A stretch of 6,778 bases of DNA from Pseudomonadota bacterium (lineage in GTDB: Bacteria; Pseudomonadota; Alphaproteobacteria; Caulobacterales; Caulobacteraceae), in assembly GCA_023409795.1 (NCBI GenBank), contig JAEYQX010000064.1:1-6778 (forward strand), in the 5' to 3' direction. The notes beneath the pieces are model-generated. The model did not search any database and was not told where the DNA came from. It worked only from the letters and a program-made list of their open reading frames with translations. The translations under genes were made by a program, and so were the position numbers. Positions 1 through 6,245 of the stretch are shown in pieces. Positions within the stretch are counted from its first letter, which is position 1; each line of letters begins with the position of its first letter.

Positions 1-935
1 ACCGTCAGGTCCAACTCGCCCGACTGATGCAGTCGCCCCCGGCCCAGGTCGAGGGCGACCTGTCGTTCGGCAAAGGCGGCCATGCCCAGCAGGGCCTGCG
101 GATAGTTGGGCAGCGGCGAGTCCGCAAAGACGTGGACCTGGACCTGGCGCCACAGGGCCTCGTCAAAGGTCATGGTCTGGGCCCGGATCATCCGCGCCCG
201 GGCCCCGCCCCCCAGCACGATGCTGGCCCCGCTGCGTTCCTCGCGTCCATCCAGCAGCCCCGCGGTGGTGGCCGCGCCTTCGCTGAGCGCGATCAGGGCT
301 GAAAAGCCGGTGTCGATGACGGCCTCGATCACCGCCCCCTCCAGGGACACCTCGGTCACCAGGGCCGTGCCCTTGCGCCTTACCTCGACGGGCCGGTAGC
401 CCGCTGCCGGGGTCCAGGTCGCGGGATCGACCAGCCGCACCCGCCGCCGCTCCAGGTCCAGTTCCACGACGGCCGCATTGAACAGGTCCTGGCCCAGCAC
501 CACCTGGGCCCCCAGACCGGCCTCGCTCGCCAGGGGCCCCAGGTCCAGGATGGCGGTGCGCAGCCGCGGCACCTGCAGCTGGCCCACGCTCAGGTCCAGG
601 GTCACGCCCCGCCCGCCCTGGGGCTGCCCGCCCACGCCATAGGCAATCAGCGGCATGTCAAAGCCCTGACCCAGGCCCAGCTCGGCCACCAGGCCCCGGT
701 CGATCACCGAATACTGCGCCCCCGTATCAATCAGGGCGGTGACGGTCCGGCCACCGACCTGGACCTGCACCGTCGGCACGTTTGCCCGGCGCGAGACAAA
801 GGGCAGCCAGCCACTGCCCTCACGGCCAAAGCTCAGCTCCGGGCGTTTCCACAGCAGGTTGTCCTTGAGCCATAGCCCACCGCCCACGGCCGCGGCCAGA
901 CCCGCAGCGCGCAGCAGGAAGGTTCGACGTCTCAT
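1..935 (-). CDS. Tandem-domain retropepsin-like aspartic protease, exported (3' end cut by the window)
   Basis: The reverse strand is open from an ATG at 935-933 to the window edge, giving 311 residues without a stop; the C-terminus is missing. The N-terminus begins MRRRTFLLRAAGLAAAVGGG, a twin-arginine-like signal (RR-x-FLL followed by an Ala/Gly/Leu stretch), so the protein is probably exported and may stay anchored, since no clear cleavage site is seen. Two DTG active-site motifs sit in matching hydrophobic contexts: ALIDTGAQYSVID (Asp70) and AVIDTGFSALIAL (Asp208). Each is followed about 75 residues later by a hydrophobic-Gly turn (VVLGQDLF at 146-153, ALLGMAAF at 281-288), as in retropepsin-type domains. 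Retroviral enzymes work as dimers with one DTG per chain, so two domains could form an internal pseudo-dimer (inference). No strong ribosome site precedes the ATG; a TTG two codons upstream is an alternative. The substrate is unknown. It is divergent from thrC. Confidence 0.85.
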   Translation of the reverse strand, partial: MRRRTFLLRAAGLAAAVGGGLWLKDNLLWKRPELSFGREGSGWLPFVSRRANVPTVQVQVGGRTVTALIDTGAQYSVIDRGLVAELGLGQGFDMPLIAYGVGGQPQGGRGVTLDLSVGQLQVPRLRTAILDLGPLASEAGLGAQVVLGQDLFNAAVVELDLERRRVRLVDPATWTPAAGYRPVEVRRKGTALVTEVSLEGAVIEAVIDTGFSALIALSEGAATTAGLLDGREERSGASIVLGGGARARMIRAQTMTFDEALWRQVQVHVFADSPLPNYPQALLGMAAFAERQVALDLGRGRLHQSGELDLT

Positions 936-1087
936 GCCCAAGACATGGCGCGTCCGGGGCCCTGGCACCAGCCCCGCCCACCAAAAGCCATGACGAATGC
1001 ACGGTCATTGCCACGGCTTGCGCCATTCGTGTTCGCGGGCGCAAAAAATTCATGACGAGGCCGGAATCCGTGGTTAGAAACAGCGTC
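936..1087. promoter_or_regulatory. Divergent spacer between the retropepsin gene and thrC
   Basis: This gap must carry the promoters of two divergent genes. Visible structure: a 7-bp inverted repeat, ACGAATG at 993-999 and CATTCGT at 1024-1030, 24 bases apart, and a shorter one, ATGAC at 990-994 and GTCAT at 1004-1008. A 21-codon open frame (990-1055) ends in a TGA overlapping the ATG at 1052, an in-frame upstream alternative start of thrC. It has only one Thr codon and no ribosome site, so it does not look like a threonine attenuator leader peptide. I see no convincing -35/-10 pair on either strand. Confidence 0.3.
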
Positions 1088-2476
1088 ATGACTGCTTCCC
1101 CTGACCGCTACCTGTCCACGCGCGGCGAAGTCGCCGAGACCAGCTTTGCCGATGCCCTGCTGCGCGGCATCGCCCCCGATGGCGGCCTCTATATGCCCGG
1201 GGCCTGGCCCCGGCTGTCTGCCGACGCCACCATGCCGGGCCGCAGCTATGCCGAGATCGCGCGCGAGGCCATGTCGCCCTTTATCGGGGATGCCCTGCCC
1301 GCCGGTGCGCTGGACCGGGCGCTGGAGCGGCTGGTCAAGGGGTTCGACCACCCGCTGGTGACGCCGCTGGTCGAGCTGGAGCCGGGCCTGTTCGTGCTGG
1401 AGCTGTTCCATGGCCCCACCGCCGCCTTCAAGGACCTGGCCATGCAGTTGGTCGCGGCCCTGTCGGACGAGGCGCTGAAGGCGACGGGCGAGACCCTGAC
1501 CCTGCTGACCGCCACCAGCGGCGACACGGGCGCGGCCGCCGTTCGCGCCTTTGCCGGGGCCGAGCGGATCAAGCTGGTGGTCCTGCACCCCCTGGACCGT
1601 GTCTCGCCGGTCCAGCGCAGGCAGATGACGACGGTCCAGGCCGACAATGTCCTGAACCTGGCCGTGCGCGGCGACTTCGATGACTGCCAGCGGCTGGTGA
1701 AGTTCCTGCTGGCCCAGGAGAGCCTGCGCGACGGGCAGCGGCTGTCGTCAGTCAACTCGATCAACTGGGGCCGGCTGGCGGGCCAGATCCCCTACTACAT
1801 CTCGGCCACGGCCCAGCTGGGCCAGGCTGCGACCTTTGTCGTCCCGACCGGCAACTTCGGCGATGCCTTCGCCGGTATTGCCGCCAGGAAGATCGGCCTG
1901 CCGACCTGTGGCTTCGTCGCTGCCGTCAACCAGAACGACGCCCTGGCCCGCGCCATCAATGACGGGGTCTATGCCCGCCGCGCCGCAGTCGAAAGCGGCA
2001 GCGTCTCGATGGACGTCCAGGCCCCGTCCAACTTCGAGCGCCTGGTGTTCGAAGCCTCGGGCCGCGATGCCGCAGCGACCCGCACCCTGTTCGAGACCTT
2101 TGCCCGCGAGGGCAGCGTGACCCTGCCGCCGGACCTGCTCCAGGCCCTGCGTGCCGAGGTGTCGGCCATTTCGATCGACGAGGACACGACCCGGGCCGAG
2201 ATCGCCCACGCCCATGCCGCCTGGGGTCGCGTGGTCTGCCCGCACACGGCGGTGGCCCTGGCGGCGGCGCGTCGCCTGCCGCGCAACGACGGCCCCATCG
2301 TCGCCCTGTCCACCGCCCATCCGTCGAAGTTCGGCCGTTTCGTCTCGGACGTCCTGGGCCAGGAGCCGGAGCCGGCCCCGGTCATTCGCGCCCTGGGCGA
2401 CCAGGCCGAGCGCCTGACCCTTGTCGACAATCGTGATGAGGCCGTGCTGGACGCCGTGCGCGGCTTTACCCGCTAA
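1088..2476 (+). CDS. thrC: Threonine synthase
   Basis: This cytoplasmic pyridoxal-phosphate (PLP) enzyme converts O-phospho-L-homoserine to L-threonine and phosphate, the last step of threonine synthesis. The protein has 462 residues, a normal length for bacterial (fold-type II) ThrC. Landmarks: the N-terminal YLSTRGEV expected of the family; IAPDGGLYMP (28-38); the PLP lysine K115 in HGPTAAFKDLA; TATSGDTGAAA (141-151), a substrate phosphate loop; SINWGRLAGQIPYY (224-237); the PLP-phosphate loop PTGNFGD (253-259); and CPHTAVALAAA near the C-terminus. I chose the ATG at 1088 because it places the STRG motif near residue 10; an in-frame ATG at 1052 would add 12 residues, and neither start has a clear ribosome site. 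No homoserine kinase or homoserine dehydrogenase gene lies nearby, so it appears to be transcribed alone. Confidence 0.96.
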   Translation: MTASPDRYLSTRGEVAETSFADALLRGIAPDGGLYMPGAWPRLSADATMPGRSYAEIAREAMSPFIGDALPAGALDRALERLVKGFDHPLVTPLVELEPGLFVLELFHGPTAAFKDLAMQLVAALSDEALKATGETLTLLTATSGDTGAAAVRAFAGAERIKLVVLHPLDRVSPVQRRQMTTVQADNVLNLAVRGDFDDCQRLVKFLLAQESLRDGQRLSSVNSINWGRLAGQIPYYISATAQLGQAATFVVPTGNFGDAFAGIAARKIGLPTCGFVAAVNQNDALARAINDGVYARRAAVESGSVSMDVQAPSNFERLVFEASGRDAAATRTLFETFAREGSVTLPPDLLQALRAEVSAISIDEDTTRAEIAHAHAAWGRVVCPHTAVALAAARRLPRNDGPIVALSTAHPSKFGRFVSDVLGQEPEPAPVIRALGDQAERLTLVDNRDEAVLDAVRGFTR

Positions 2477-2484
2477 AGGCCCGG

Positions 2485-2534
2485 GGCCCCGCCGCGCCGC
2501 GTCGGTCGGTTGAAGGTGGTCGCGCGGGGCGGCC
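2485..2534. terminator. Possible bidirectional terminator between convergent genes
   Basis: The 57-base gap between thrC and the convergent exported-protein gene is very GC-rich and contains an imperfect inverted repeat. GGCC (2485-2488) plus CCGCGC (2492-2497) can pair with GCGCGG (2522-2527) plus GGCC (2531-2534), with a small internal loop and a 24-base apical loop. An alternative pairing is GCCCCGC (2486-2492) with GCGGGGC (2524-2530). No T-run follows on either strand, so it does not fit a classical intrinsic terminator; the convergent setting is the main argument. Confidence 0.3.
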
Positions 2535-3361
2535 TATTCCTGGGGAATGATGGCGCGGATCACGCGGGCCGATGACGGGCGCCCGGCTATGCCGCGGCGC
2601 GGATCGACCACCACGCGCAGGTCGCCATTGTAGTAGCTGACGGTGGCGCGGCTGCCCTCGACGATGGTGATGCTGCGCAGCCGGTCAAGGAAGGGCCGCG
2701 CGCTGGGCGAGCGGGCGATGCGGATCACCGCGTCCGTCGTCACGACCAGGGCCTCGATGCACAGGGCCTGGGACTGCTCGCCCTCAAGATTGATGCGCAC
2801 CAGGCGGCCGACGTGCTCGCTGACCATGCCGCTGCGGCGCGTCATCAGGTTGAACATCTGGACCGGGCCCAGCGACGGCGGTGCCAGGTTGATGGCCGGG
2901 CCGACCTGGGAGGCGGGCGAGCCGCCGGGGTGGCGGCTGGTATAGACGGTGATGGCCCCGCTGGCCGTCACGCGCAGGACCTGGTTGCCCGCATCATTGC
3001 GATAGACCGTCGTGCCGCGCGGAGCCGACGAGGGGCGCAGCGCCCAGGTCTCGTTGGTGTTCTCGAAGCGCAGCAGGGTGACCGAGCCTTCGCGTCCCAG
3101 GTGGAAGGACTGGCCCGTCTCGGAGACATAGCGGCCCGGCGACGGCACGGTGCGCGTCACCGACTGGCTGCGAATACTCTGGCTCTGCTCCATCTGGGCA
3201 TTGGAGCGGATCTGGGCCACCGAGGGACTGGCCCAGGACAGGGCCATCACCGCGCCCAGCACGGCAGCGCAAAAGCCAAAGCCCCTCCCCGCCCCATTCG
3301 GTGGCGACGGGAAGGCGAAGCAGAGCGGGTTCTCCGCAAAGACTTCGGCTGTCACTGTCAT
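2534..3361 (-). CDS. Small exported protein of unknown function, DUF4908-like
   Basis: The frame encodes 275 residues. A hydrophobic segment at about 28-43 (FGFCAAVLGAVMALSW) followed by ASPSVAQ near residue 50 reads as a secretory signal, leaving a mature protein of about 225 residues. It is rich in short beta-like stretches (for example VTLLRFENTNETWALRP, DAVIRIARSP, TVSYYNGDLRVVVDPRRG). From memory, the overall pattern resembles DUF4908, a family seen mainly in Caulobacter relatives; this is a weak, unverified match, and I know of no function. The n-region before the hydrophobic core is unusually long (about 27 residues), and part of it looks like a translated intergenic repeat. An internal ATG (codon 39, at 3247) would cut the signal peptide too short, and GTG codons 34 and 38 have no well-placed ribosome site, so the first ATG is preferred. 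It starts 49 bases after phaB ends. Confidence 0.8.
   Translation of the reverse strand: MTVTAEVFAENPLCFAFPSPPNGAGRGFGFCAAVLGAVMALSWASPSVAQIRSNAQMEQSQSIRSQSVTRTVPSPGRYVSETGQSFHLGREGSVTLLRFENTNETWALRPSSAPRGTTVYRNDAGNQVLRVTASGAITVYTSRHPGGSPASQVGPAINLAPPSLGPVQMFNLMTRRSGMVSEHVGRLVRINLEGEQSQALCIEALVVTTDAVIRIARSPSARPFLDRLRSITIVEGSRATVSYYNGDLRVVVDPRRGIAGRPSSARVIRAIIPQE
3281..3336. repeat. Repeat-like GC-rich segment inside the signal-peptide region
   Basis: The stretch with C-rich runs (CCCCTCCCCGCCCC), an ATTCGGTGG core and GAAGGCGAAGC has the character of short dispersed intergenic repeats of GC-rich alphaproteobacteria, which in translation often read as Pro/Ser/Gly-rich peptides of the SPPNG-x-G type. 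Here it is translated as PLCFAFPSPPNGAGRGFG in the exported-protein gene. Only one copy lies in the window, so its repeat status rests on resemblance. Confidence 0.35.
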
Positions 3362-3362
3362 A

Positions 3363-3377
3363 AATATAAGTTTTATA
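3363..3377 (-). promoter_or_regulatory. AT-rich promoter-like element just before the exported-protein gene
   Basis: On the minus strand the 49-base gap after phaB contains TATAAA (3377-3372) and TATATT (3368-3363), in an AT-rich patch that stands out in this GC-rich window. Using TATAAA as a -10 box places the transcription start only about 0-4 bases before the ATG at 3361. That fits the lack of any Shine-Dalgarno sequence and suggests a leaderless or nearly leaderless mRNA. I could not identify a good -35 box. Confidence 0.35.
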
Positions 3378-3410
3378 CGGCCGAGCGGCAGATTTTAGGC
3401 GATACGGCTG

Positions 3411-4136
3411 TCATCCGACCAGGTACTGCCCGCCGTTGAGCGACAAGGTGCAGCCTGTGACATATCCGGCACGCTCGCCCGCCAGCCAGGACACCATGTC
3501 GGCGATCTCCTCGCCACGTCCCAGCCGCCCGACCGGGATCTGGGCGATGATGGAATCCAGCACCTTCTGGTCCATGGCTCCGACCATCTCGGTGTCGATA
3601 TAGCCCGGCGCGATACAGTTGACCGTCACGCCCTTGCGGGCATTTTCAAGCGCCAGGGCCTTGGTAAAGCCGATCATGCCGGCCTTGGCGGCGGAATAGT
3701 TGGTCTGGCCGATCTGGCCCTTCTGGCCATTGATCGAGGAGATGTTGACGATCCGGCCAAAGCCGCGGTCGCGCATACCATTGATGACCTGGCGGGTCAT
3801 GTTGAACACGCTGTCCATGTTGACGCGGATAACGTCGGACCACTGCTCGCTGCTCATCTTGTGGAAGAAGCCGTCGCGGGTGATGCCGGCATTGTTGATC
3901 AGGACATCGATAGGGCCCAGCTCGGCCTCGACCTGCTGGACCGCGCGGGCGCAGTCGTCGAACAGGCCGACATTGCCCTTGACCACCATGACGCCCAGTT
4001 CACGGGCCGTGGCGGCAGCGGCCTCGTCATTGCCCGAATAGCCCGCCGCGACCTGCATCCCGTCTTCGCGAAGCCGCTGGACAATGGCCTTGCCGATGCC
4101 GCGCGTTCCCCCTGTCACCAGTGCCACTCGAGCCAT
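3411..4136 (-). CDS. phaB: Acetoacetyl-CoA reductase (short-chain dehydrogenase)
   Basis: PhaB reduces acetoacetyl-CoA to (R)-3-hydroxybutyryl-CoA, the monomer donor for polyhydroxybutyrate. The 241-residue length fits the family. The Rossmann motif TGGTRGIG lies at 8-15, NNAGITRD at 81-88, and the structural Asn is N106. The catalytic residues are S134, Y147 and K151 within ISSINGQKGQ and TNYSAAKAG. These motifs, together with APGYIDTEMV (176-185), are the PhaB signature and separate it from FabG. The cofactor loop after beta-2 reads GYSGNDEAA without the arginine found in some NADPH-specific PhaB enzymes, so cofactor choice is uncertain. A strong ribosome site fixes the start. No thiolase (phaA) or synthase (phaC) gene is adjacent. 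A FabG-type reductase is the main alternative but less likely. Confidence 0.92.
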   Translation of the reverse strand: MARVALVTGGTRGIGKAIVQRLREDGMQVAAGYSGNDEAAAATARELGVMVVKGNVGLFDDCARAVQQVEAELGPIDVLINNAGITRDGFFHKMSSEQWSDVIRVNMDSVFNMTRQVINGMRDRGFGRIVNISSINGQKGQIGQTNYSAAKAGMIGFTKALALENARKGVTVNCIAPGYIDTEMVGAMDQKVLDSIIAQIPVGRLGRGEEIADMVSWLAGERAGYVTGCTLSLNGGQYLVG

Positions 4137-4142
4137 CGAAAA

Positions 4143-4150
4143 CCTCCCCT
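4143..4150 (-). promoter_or_regulatory. Strong ribosome binding site of phaB
   Basis: On the minus strand AGGGGAGG lies 6 bases before the phaB ATG at 4136. It is one of the two strongest Shine-Dalgarno sequences in the window and fixes the start codon. Confidence 0.85.
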
Positions 4151-4174
4151 GTTTCCAACACCGATACCCCGGTC

Positions 4175-4207
4175 AAGGCACCTGAGGCCTTATCCCTGCC
4201 GTAAGGC
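4175..4207 (-). promoter_or_regulatory. Nested, mutually exclusive inverted repeats in the phaB leader
   Basis: Read on the minus strand, three arms occur in order: GCCTTA (4207-4202), TAAGGC (4192-4187) and GCCTT (4179-4175). The first and second can form a 6-bp stem with a 9-base loop; the second and third can form a 5-bp stem with a 7-base loop, and both cannot exist together. This could be the 3' end of the upstream alcohol dehydrogenase mRNA, an operator, or a weak attenuator. A TTGACC hexamer follows at 4174-4169, without a matching -10 box. The stems are short, so chance is possible. Confidence 0.3.
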
Positions 4208-4240
4208 ATAGCGTGGCAGATGCTGACCGAGAAGGCCTGC

Positions 4241-5311
4241 TCAACTTTCGGTGGCGAGCCGCGACATATCGACCACAAAGCGATAGCGGACGTCCGACCT
4301 TTCCATCCGCTCATAGGCCTGGCTGATCTCGTGCGGGGCGATCAGCTCGATCTCGCTGGTGATGTTGTGCCGCCCACAGAAGTCCAGCATCTCCTGGGTT
4401 TCGCGGATGCCGCCGATCAGGCTGCCGGCGATGCTGCGACGCCGCATGATCAGCGGCATGGCCCGGACCGGCAGGTCCTCGGTGGTCAGGCCCAGCATGA
4501 CCATGGTGCCGTTCAGGCCCAGCAGGTTCAGCGTGCCGGAAATCTCGTGCGTGGCCGAGACGGTATTGATGATCAGGTCAAACCGGCCCATCGCCGCCTT
4601 CATCGCCTCGCGGTCGCGGTTGATCAGGAAGTGCCGCGCGCCCATGCGTTCGGCATCGGCCTTCTTGCGATCAGATGTCGAGATGACCGTGACCTCGGCC
4701 CCCATGGCCACGGCCAGCTTGACCGCCATGTGCCCCAGGCCGCCCAGCCCGACCACCGCCACGCGCGAGCCCGGCCCGACCTTCCAGTGCCGCAGGGGAC
4801 TATAGGTCGTCACGCCCGCGCACAGCAGGGGTGCCGCCGCATCCAGCGGCAGGTTGCCCGGGATGGACAGGACAAAGGCCTGGTCCACGGTGATCCGGTC
4901 TGAATAGCCGCCCTGGGTCTGGACCTCGCCCACCGCCTCGCCGCCCGGATCGCGCGAGGCATAGGTCCAGGTGGTGCCGGTCTGGCAATACTGCTCCTCG
5001 CCCCCTGCGCATGAGGGACAGGTGCGGCAGCTGTCGACCATGCAGCCGACCCCAACCCGGTCGCCGACCTTGTGTCGCGTCACCCCGCTGCCCACGGCGC
5101 TGACCACGCCCACGATCTCGTGCCCCGGCACCAGGGGATAGCGGGTGCCGCCAGAGTCGTTCTTCACCGCGTGCAGGTCGGAGTGGCAGACCCCGCAATA
5201 CTGGATGTCGATGACCACATCGCCCGGCCCCGGGTCGCGTCGCTGCAGGCTGTAGGGACGCAGGGGCTGGTCCGAGGCCACGGCGGCAAAGGCTCGGGTT
5301 GCAATCGGCAT
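4241..5311 (-). CDS. Zinc-dependent NAD(P) alcohol dehydrogenase, cinnamyl-alcohol-dehydrogenase type
   Basis: This 356-residue medium-chain dehydrogenase interconverts alcohols and aldehydes in the cytoplasm. Catalytic zinc ligands are C39 (in CGVCHSDLH), H64 (PGHE) and C164 (PLLCAGVTTY). The structural zinc site is complete with C95, C98, C101 and C109. The dinucleotide motif GLGGLG lies at 188-193. After the second Rossmann strand the sequence is VISTSDRKKADA, with Ser/Thr in place of the acidic residue of NAD-specific enzymes, which in the CAD/YahK/yeast Adh6 group goes with NADPH preference. The likely role is reduction of a broad range of aldehydes; the true substrate cannot be read from sequence. 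AAGGGA, 10 bases upstream of the ATG, serves as ribosome site. The start lies 26 bases after the stop of the DUF72 gene, so the two are probably one transcript. Confidence 0.93.
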   Translation of the reverse strand: MPIATRAFAAVASDQPLRPYSLQRRDPGPGDVVIDIQYCGVCHSDLHAVKNDSGGTRYPLVPGHEIVGVVSAVGSGVTRHKVGDRVGVGCMVDSCRTCPSCAGGEEQYCQTGTTWTYASRDPGGEAVGEVQTQGGYSDRITVDQAFVLSIPGNLPLDAAAPLLCAGVTTYSPLRHWKVGPGSRVAVVGLGGLGHMAVKLAVAMGAEVTVISTSDRKKADAERMGARHFLINRDREAMKAAMGRFDLIINTVSATHEISGTLNLLGLNGTMVMLGLTTEDLPVRAMPLIMRRRSIAGSLIGGIRETQEMLDFCGRHNITSEIELIAPHEISQAYERMERSDVRYRFVVDMSRLATES

Positions 5312-5337
5312 GGTCTCAATATCCCTTGGAAATGTCG

Positions 5338-6090
5338 TTACCGGTCCAGGCGCGCAATCAGGGCCTGGGCAGCGGCGGGGTTCCTGACCTTGGCCCCCGA
5401 GATGAAATAGGCAAAGACGTCACCCCGGCTGGACCAGGCCTGGACCTGGCTGGCCACCTGGTCCAGTTCGTCGGCGCTCATGCCGGTGGGCTCATCCTCG
5501 CGGCTCGACATCAGCCGGGCATAGGTAAAGTCGGCCGTCGCCTCGTCGATCTGGGGCCAGGTCGGCTCGGTATCCTCGACCGCATAGACGATGGCCGCGC
5601 CATAACGCCGGGCCAGATCATAGAAGGCTTCACAGGCAAAGCTGGGGTTGCGCACCTCCAGAGCATGGCGCAGGCGCAGGCCGTCCTTTTCCCTGGGCAG
5701 CAGCTTCAGGAAGGCCTCGAAGTCCTCGGCATCGAACGTCTTGGTGCCCATGAACTGCCAGTTGATCGGCCCCAGCTTGTCGCCCAGCAGGGTCAGCCCC
5801 TGGGACAGGAAGCGCTCAAAGCTCTCGGCCCCGTCACCCAGCACCTTGCGGTTGGTGCAATAGCGGCTGGCCTTGACCGAAAAGACAAAGCCGTCGGGCG
5901 TCTCGTCGCGCCACTTGGCCCAGCTGTCGGGCTTGAAGGTCGAATAATAGGTGCCGTTGATCTCGATACTGGTCAGGGCCCGGCTGGCGAACTCCAGCTC
6001 GCGCTTCTGGACCAGACCTTCTGGATAAAAGACCCCGCGCCAGGGCTCATAGGTCCAACCGCCGACGCCTACCCTGATGGCACCTGCCAT
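5338..6090 (-). CDS. DUF72 (YecE-like) protein
   Basis: The 250-residue product matches the DUF72 family, predicted TIM-barrel proteins of unknown biochemical function. Family landmarks in order: RVGVGGWTYEPWRGVFYP (6-23), LTSIEINGTYYSTFKPDSW (39-57), FVFSVKASRYCT (68-79), RHALEVRNPSF (141-151) and a C-terminal VFAYFISGAKVRNPAA (225-240), equivalent to the family's Tyr-Phe-x-x-x-x-Lys block. The frame stays open to an ATG at 6192, which would add 34 residues, but AGGAGG lies 7 bases before the ATG at 6090 and the conserved core begins there, so the shorter form is chosen. It is divergent from a transporter lipoprotein gene and leads the alcohol dehydrogenase by 26 bases. No function is claimed beyond family membership. 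Confidence 0.92.
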   Translation of the reverse strand: MAGAIRVGVGGWTYEPWRGVFYPEGLVQKRELEFASRALTSIEINGTYYSTFKPDSWAKWRDETPDGFVFSVKASRYCTNRKVLGDGAESFERFLSQGLTLLGDKLGPINWQFMGTKTFDAEDFEAFLKLLPREKDGLRLRHALEVRNPSFACEAFYDLARRYGAAIVYAVEDTEPTWPQIDEATADFTYARLMSSREDEPTGMSADELDQVASQVQAWSSRGDVFAYFISGAKVRNPAAAQALIARLDR

Positions 6091-6245
6091 GACTGTTCCT
6101 CCTGCCTGCCCGCCAGCATCGCAGGAAATGACGCGCGCCGCCAGCGAGGCCAGGGCGGCAAGCGGCGCTGCGAAGGCGGGAAATCGGGCCATGGCCGCCG
6201 TCTCGACCTTCCCAAATCCGGGTCCGCCCCCTACACCAAGGGCTG
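6091..6245. promoter_or_regulatory. Divergent spacer between the DUF72 gene and the solute-binding lipoprotein gene
   Basis: These 155 bases should hold promoters for both directions. GC-rich inverted repeats are present (GCCGCC at 6137-6142 with GGCGGC at 6154-6159; GCGCCGC at 6135-6141 with GCGGCGC at 6162-6168), but such pairs are common at this base composition. I looked for a thiamine-pyrophosphate riboswitch because of the NMT1/THI5-like gene downstream and saw no conserved core. No clear -35/-10 pair was found. Confidence 0.25.
6098..6103 (-). promoter_or_regulatory. Ribosome binding site that decides the DUF72 start
   Basis: AGGAGG on the minus strand, 7 bases before the ATG at 6090, selects this start over the in-frame ATG at 6192. 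Confidence 0.85.

Noticed and set aside
27..302. Short plus-strand frames near the left edge
   Set aside because: The minus strand encodes the retropepsin second domain with intact DTG and ALLG motifs through this stretch.
932..1588. A 218-codon minus-strand frame opposite the start of thrC
   Set aside because: It runs through the thrC coding region and the spacer, with a Gln/Gly/Arg-rich composition and no family resemblance; thrC is certain on the other strand.
1748..2320. Minus-strand open frame of 190 codons inside thrC
   Set aside because: Shadow of thrC; no domain features.
3375..3408. Direct repeat ATACGGC at 3375-3381 and 3402-3408 between phaB and the exported-protein gene
   Set aside because: Two 7-base copies are easily explained by chance; no third copy or attachment-site context.
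2813..3439. Plus-strand open frame of 208 codons opposite the exported-protein gene
   Set aside because: It has Arg/Gly/His-rich shadow composition, crosses into the end of phaB, and has no ribosome site.
4220..4903. A 227-codon plus-strand frame opposite the alcohol dehydrogenase
   Set aside because: Its His/Asp/Gln-rich, low-complexity composition is typical of an antisense shadow, whereas the minus strand encodes complete zinc and cofactor motifs.
6091..6245. Possible thiamine-pyrophosphate riboswitch before the NMT1/THI5-like gene
   Set aside because: The conserved core (the CTGAGA-like and ACCTG/GGNTAATNCC-like elements) is not present.
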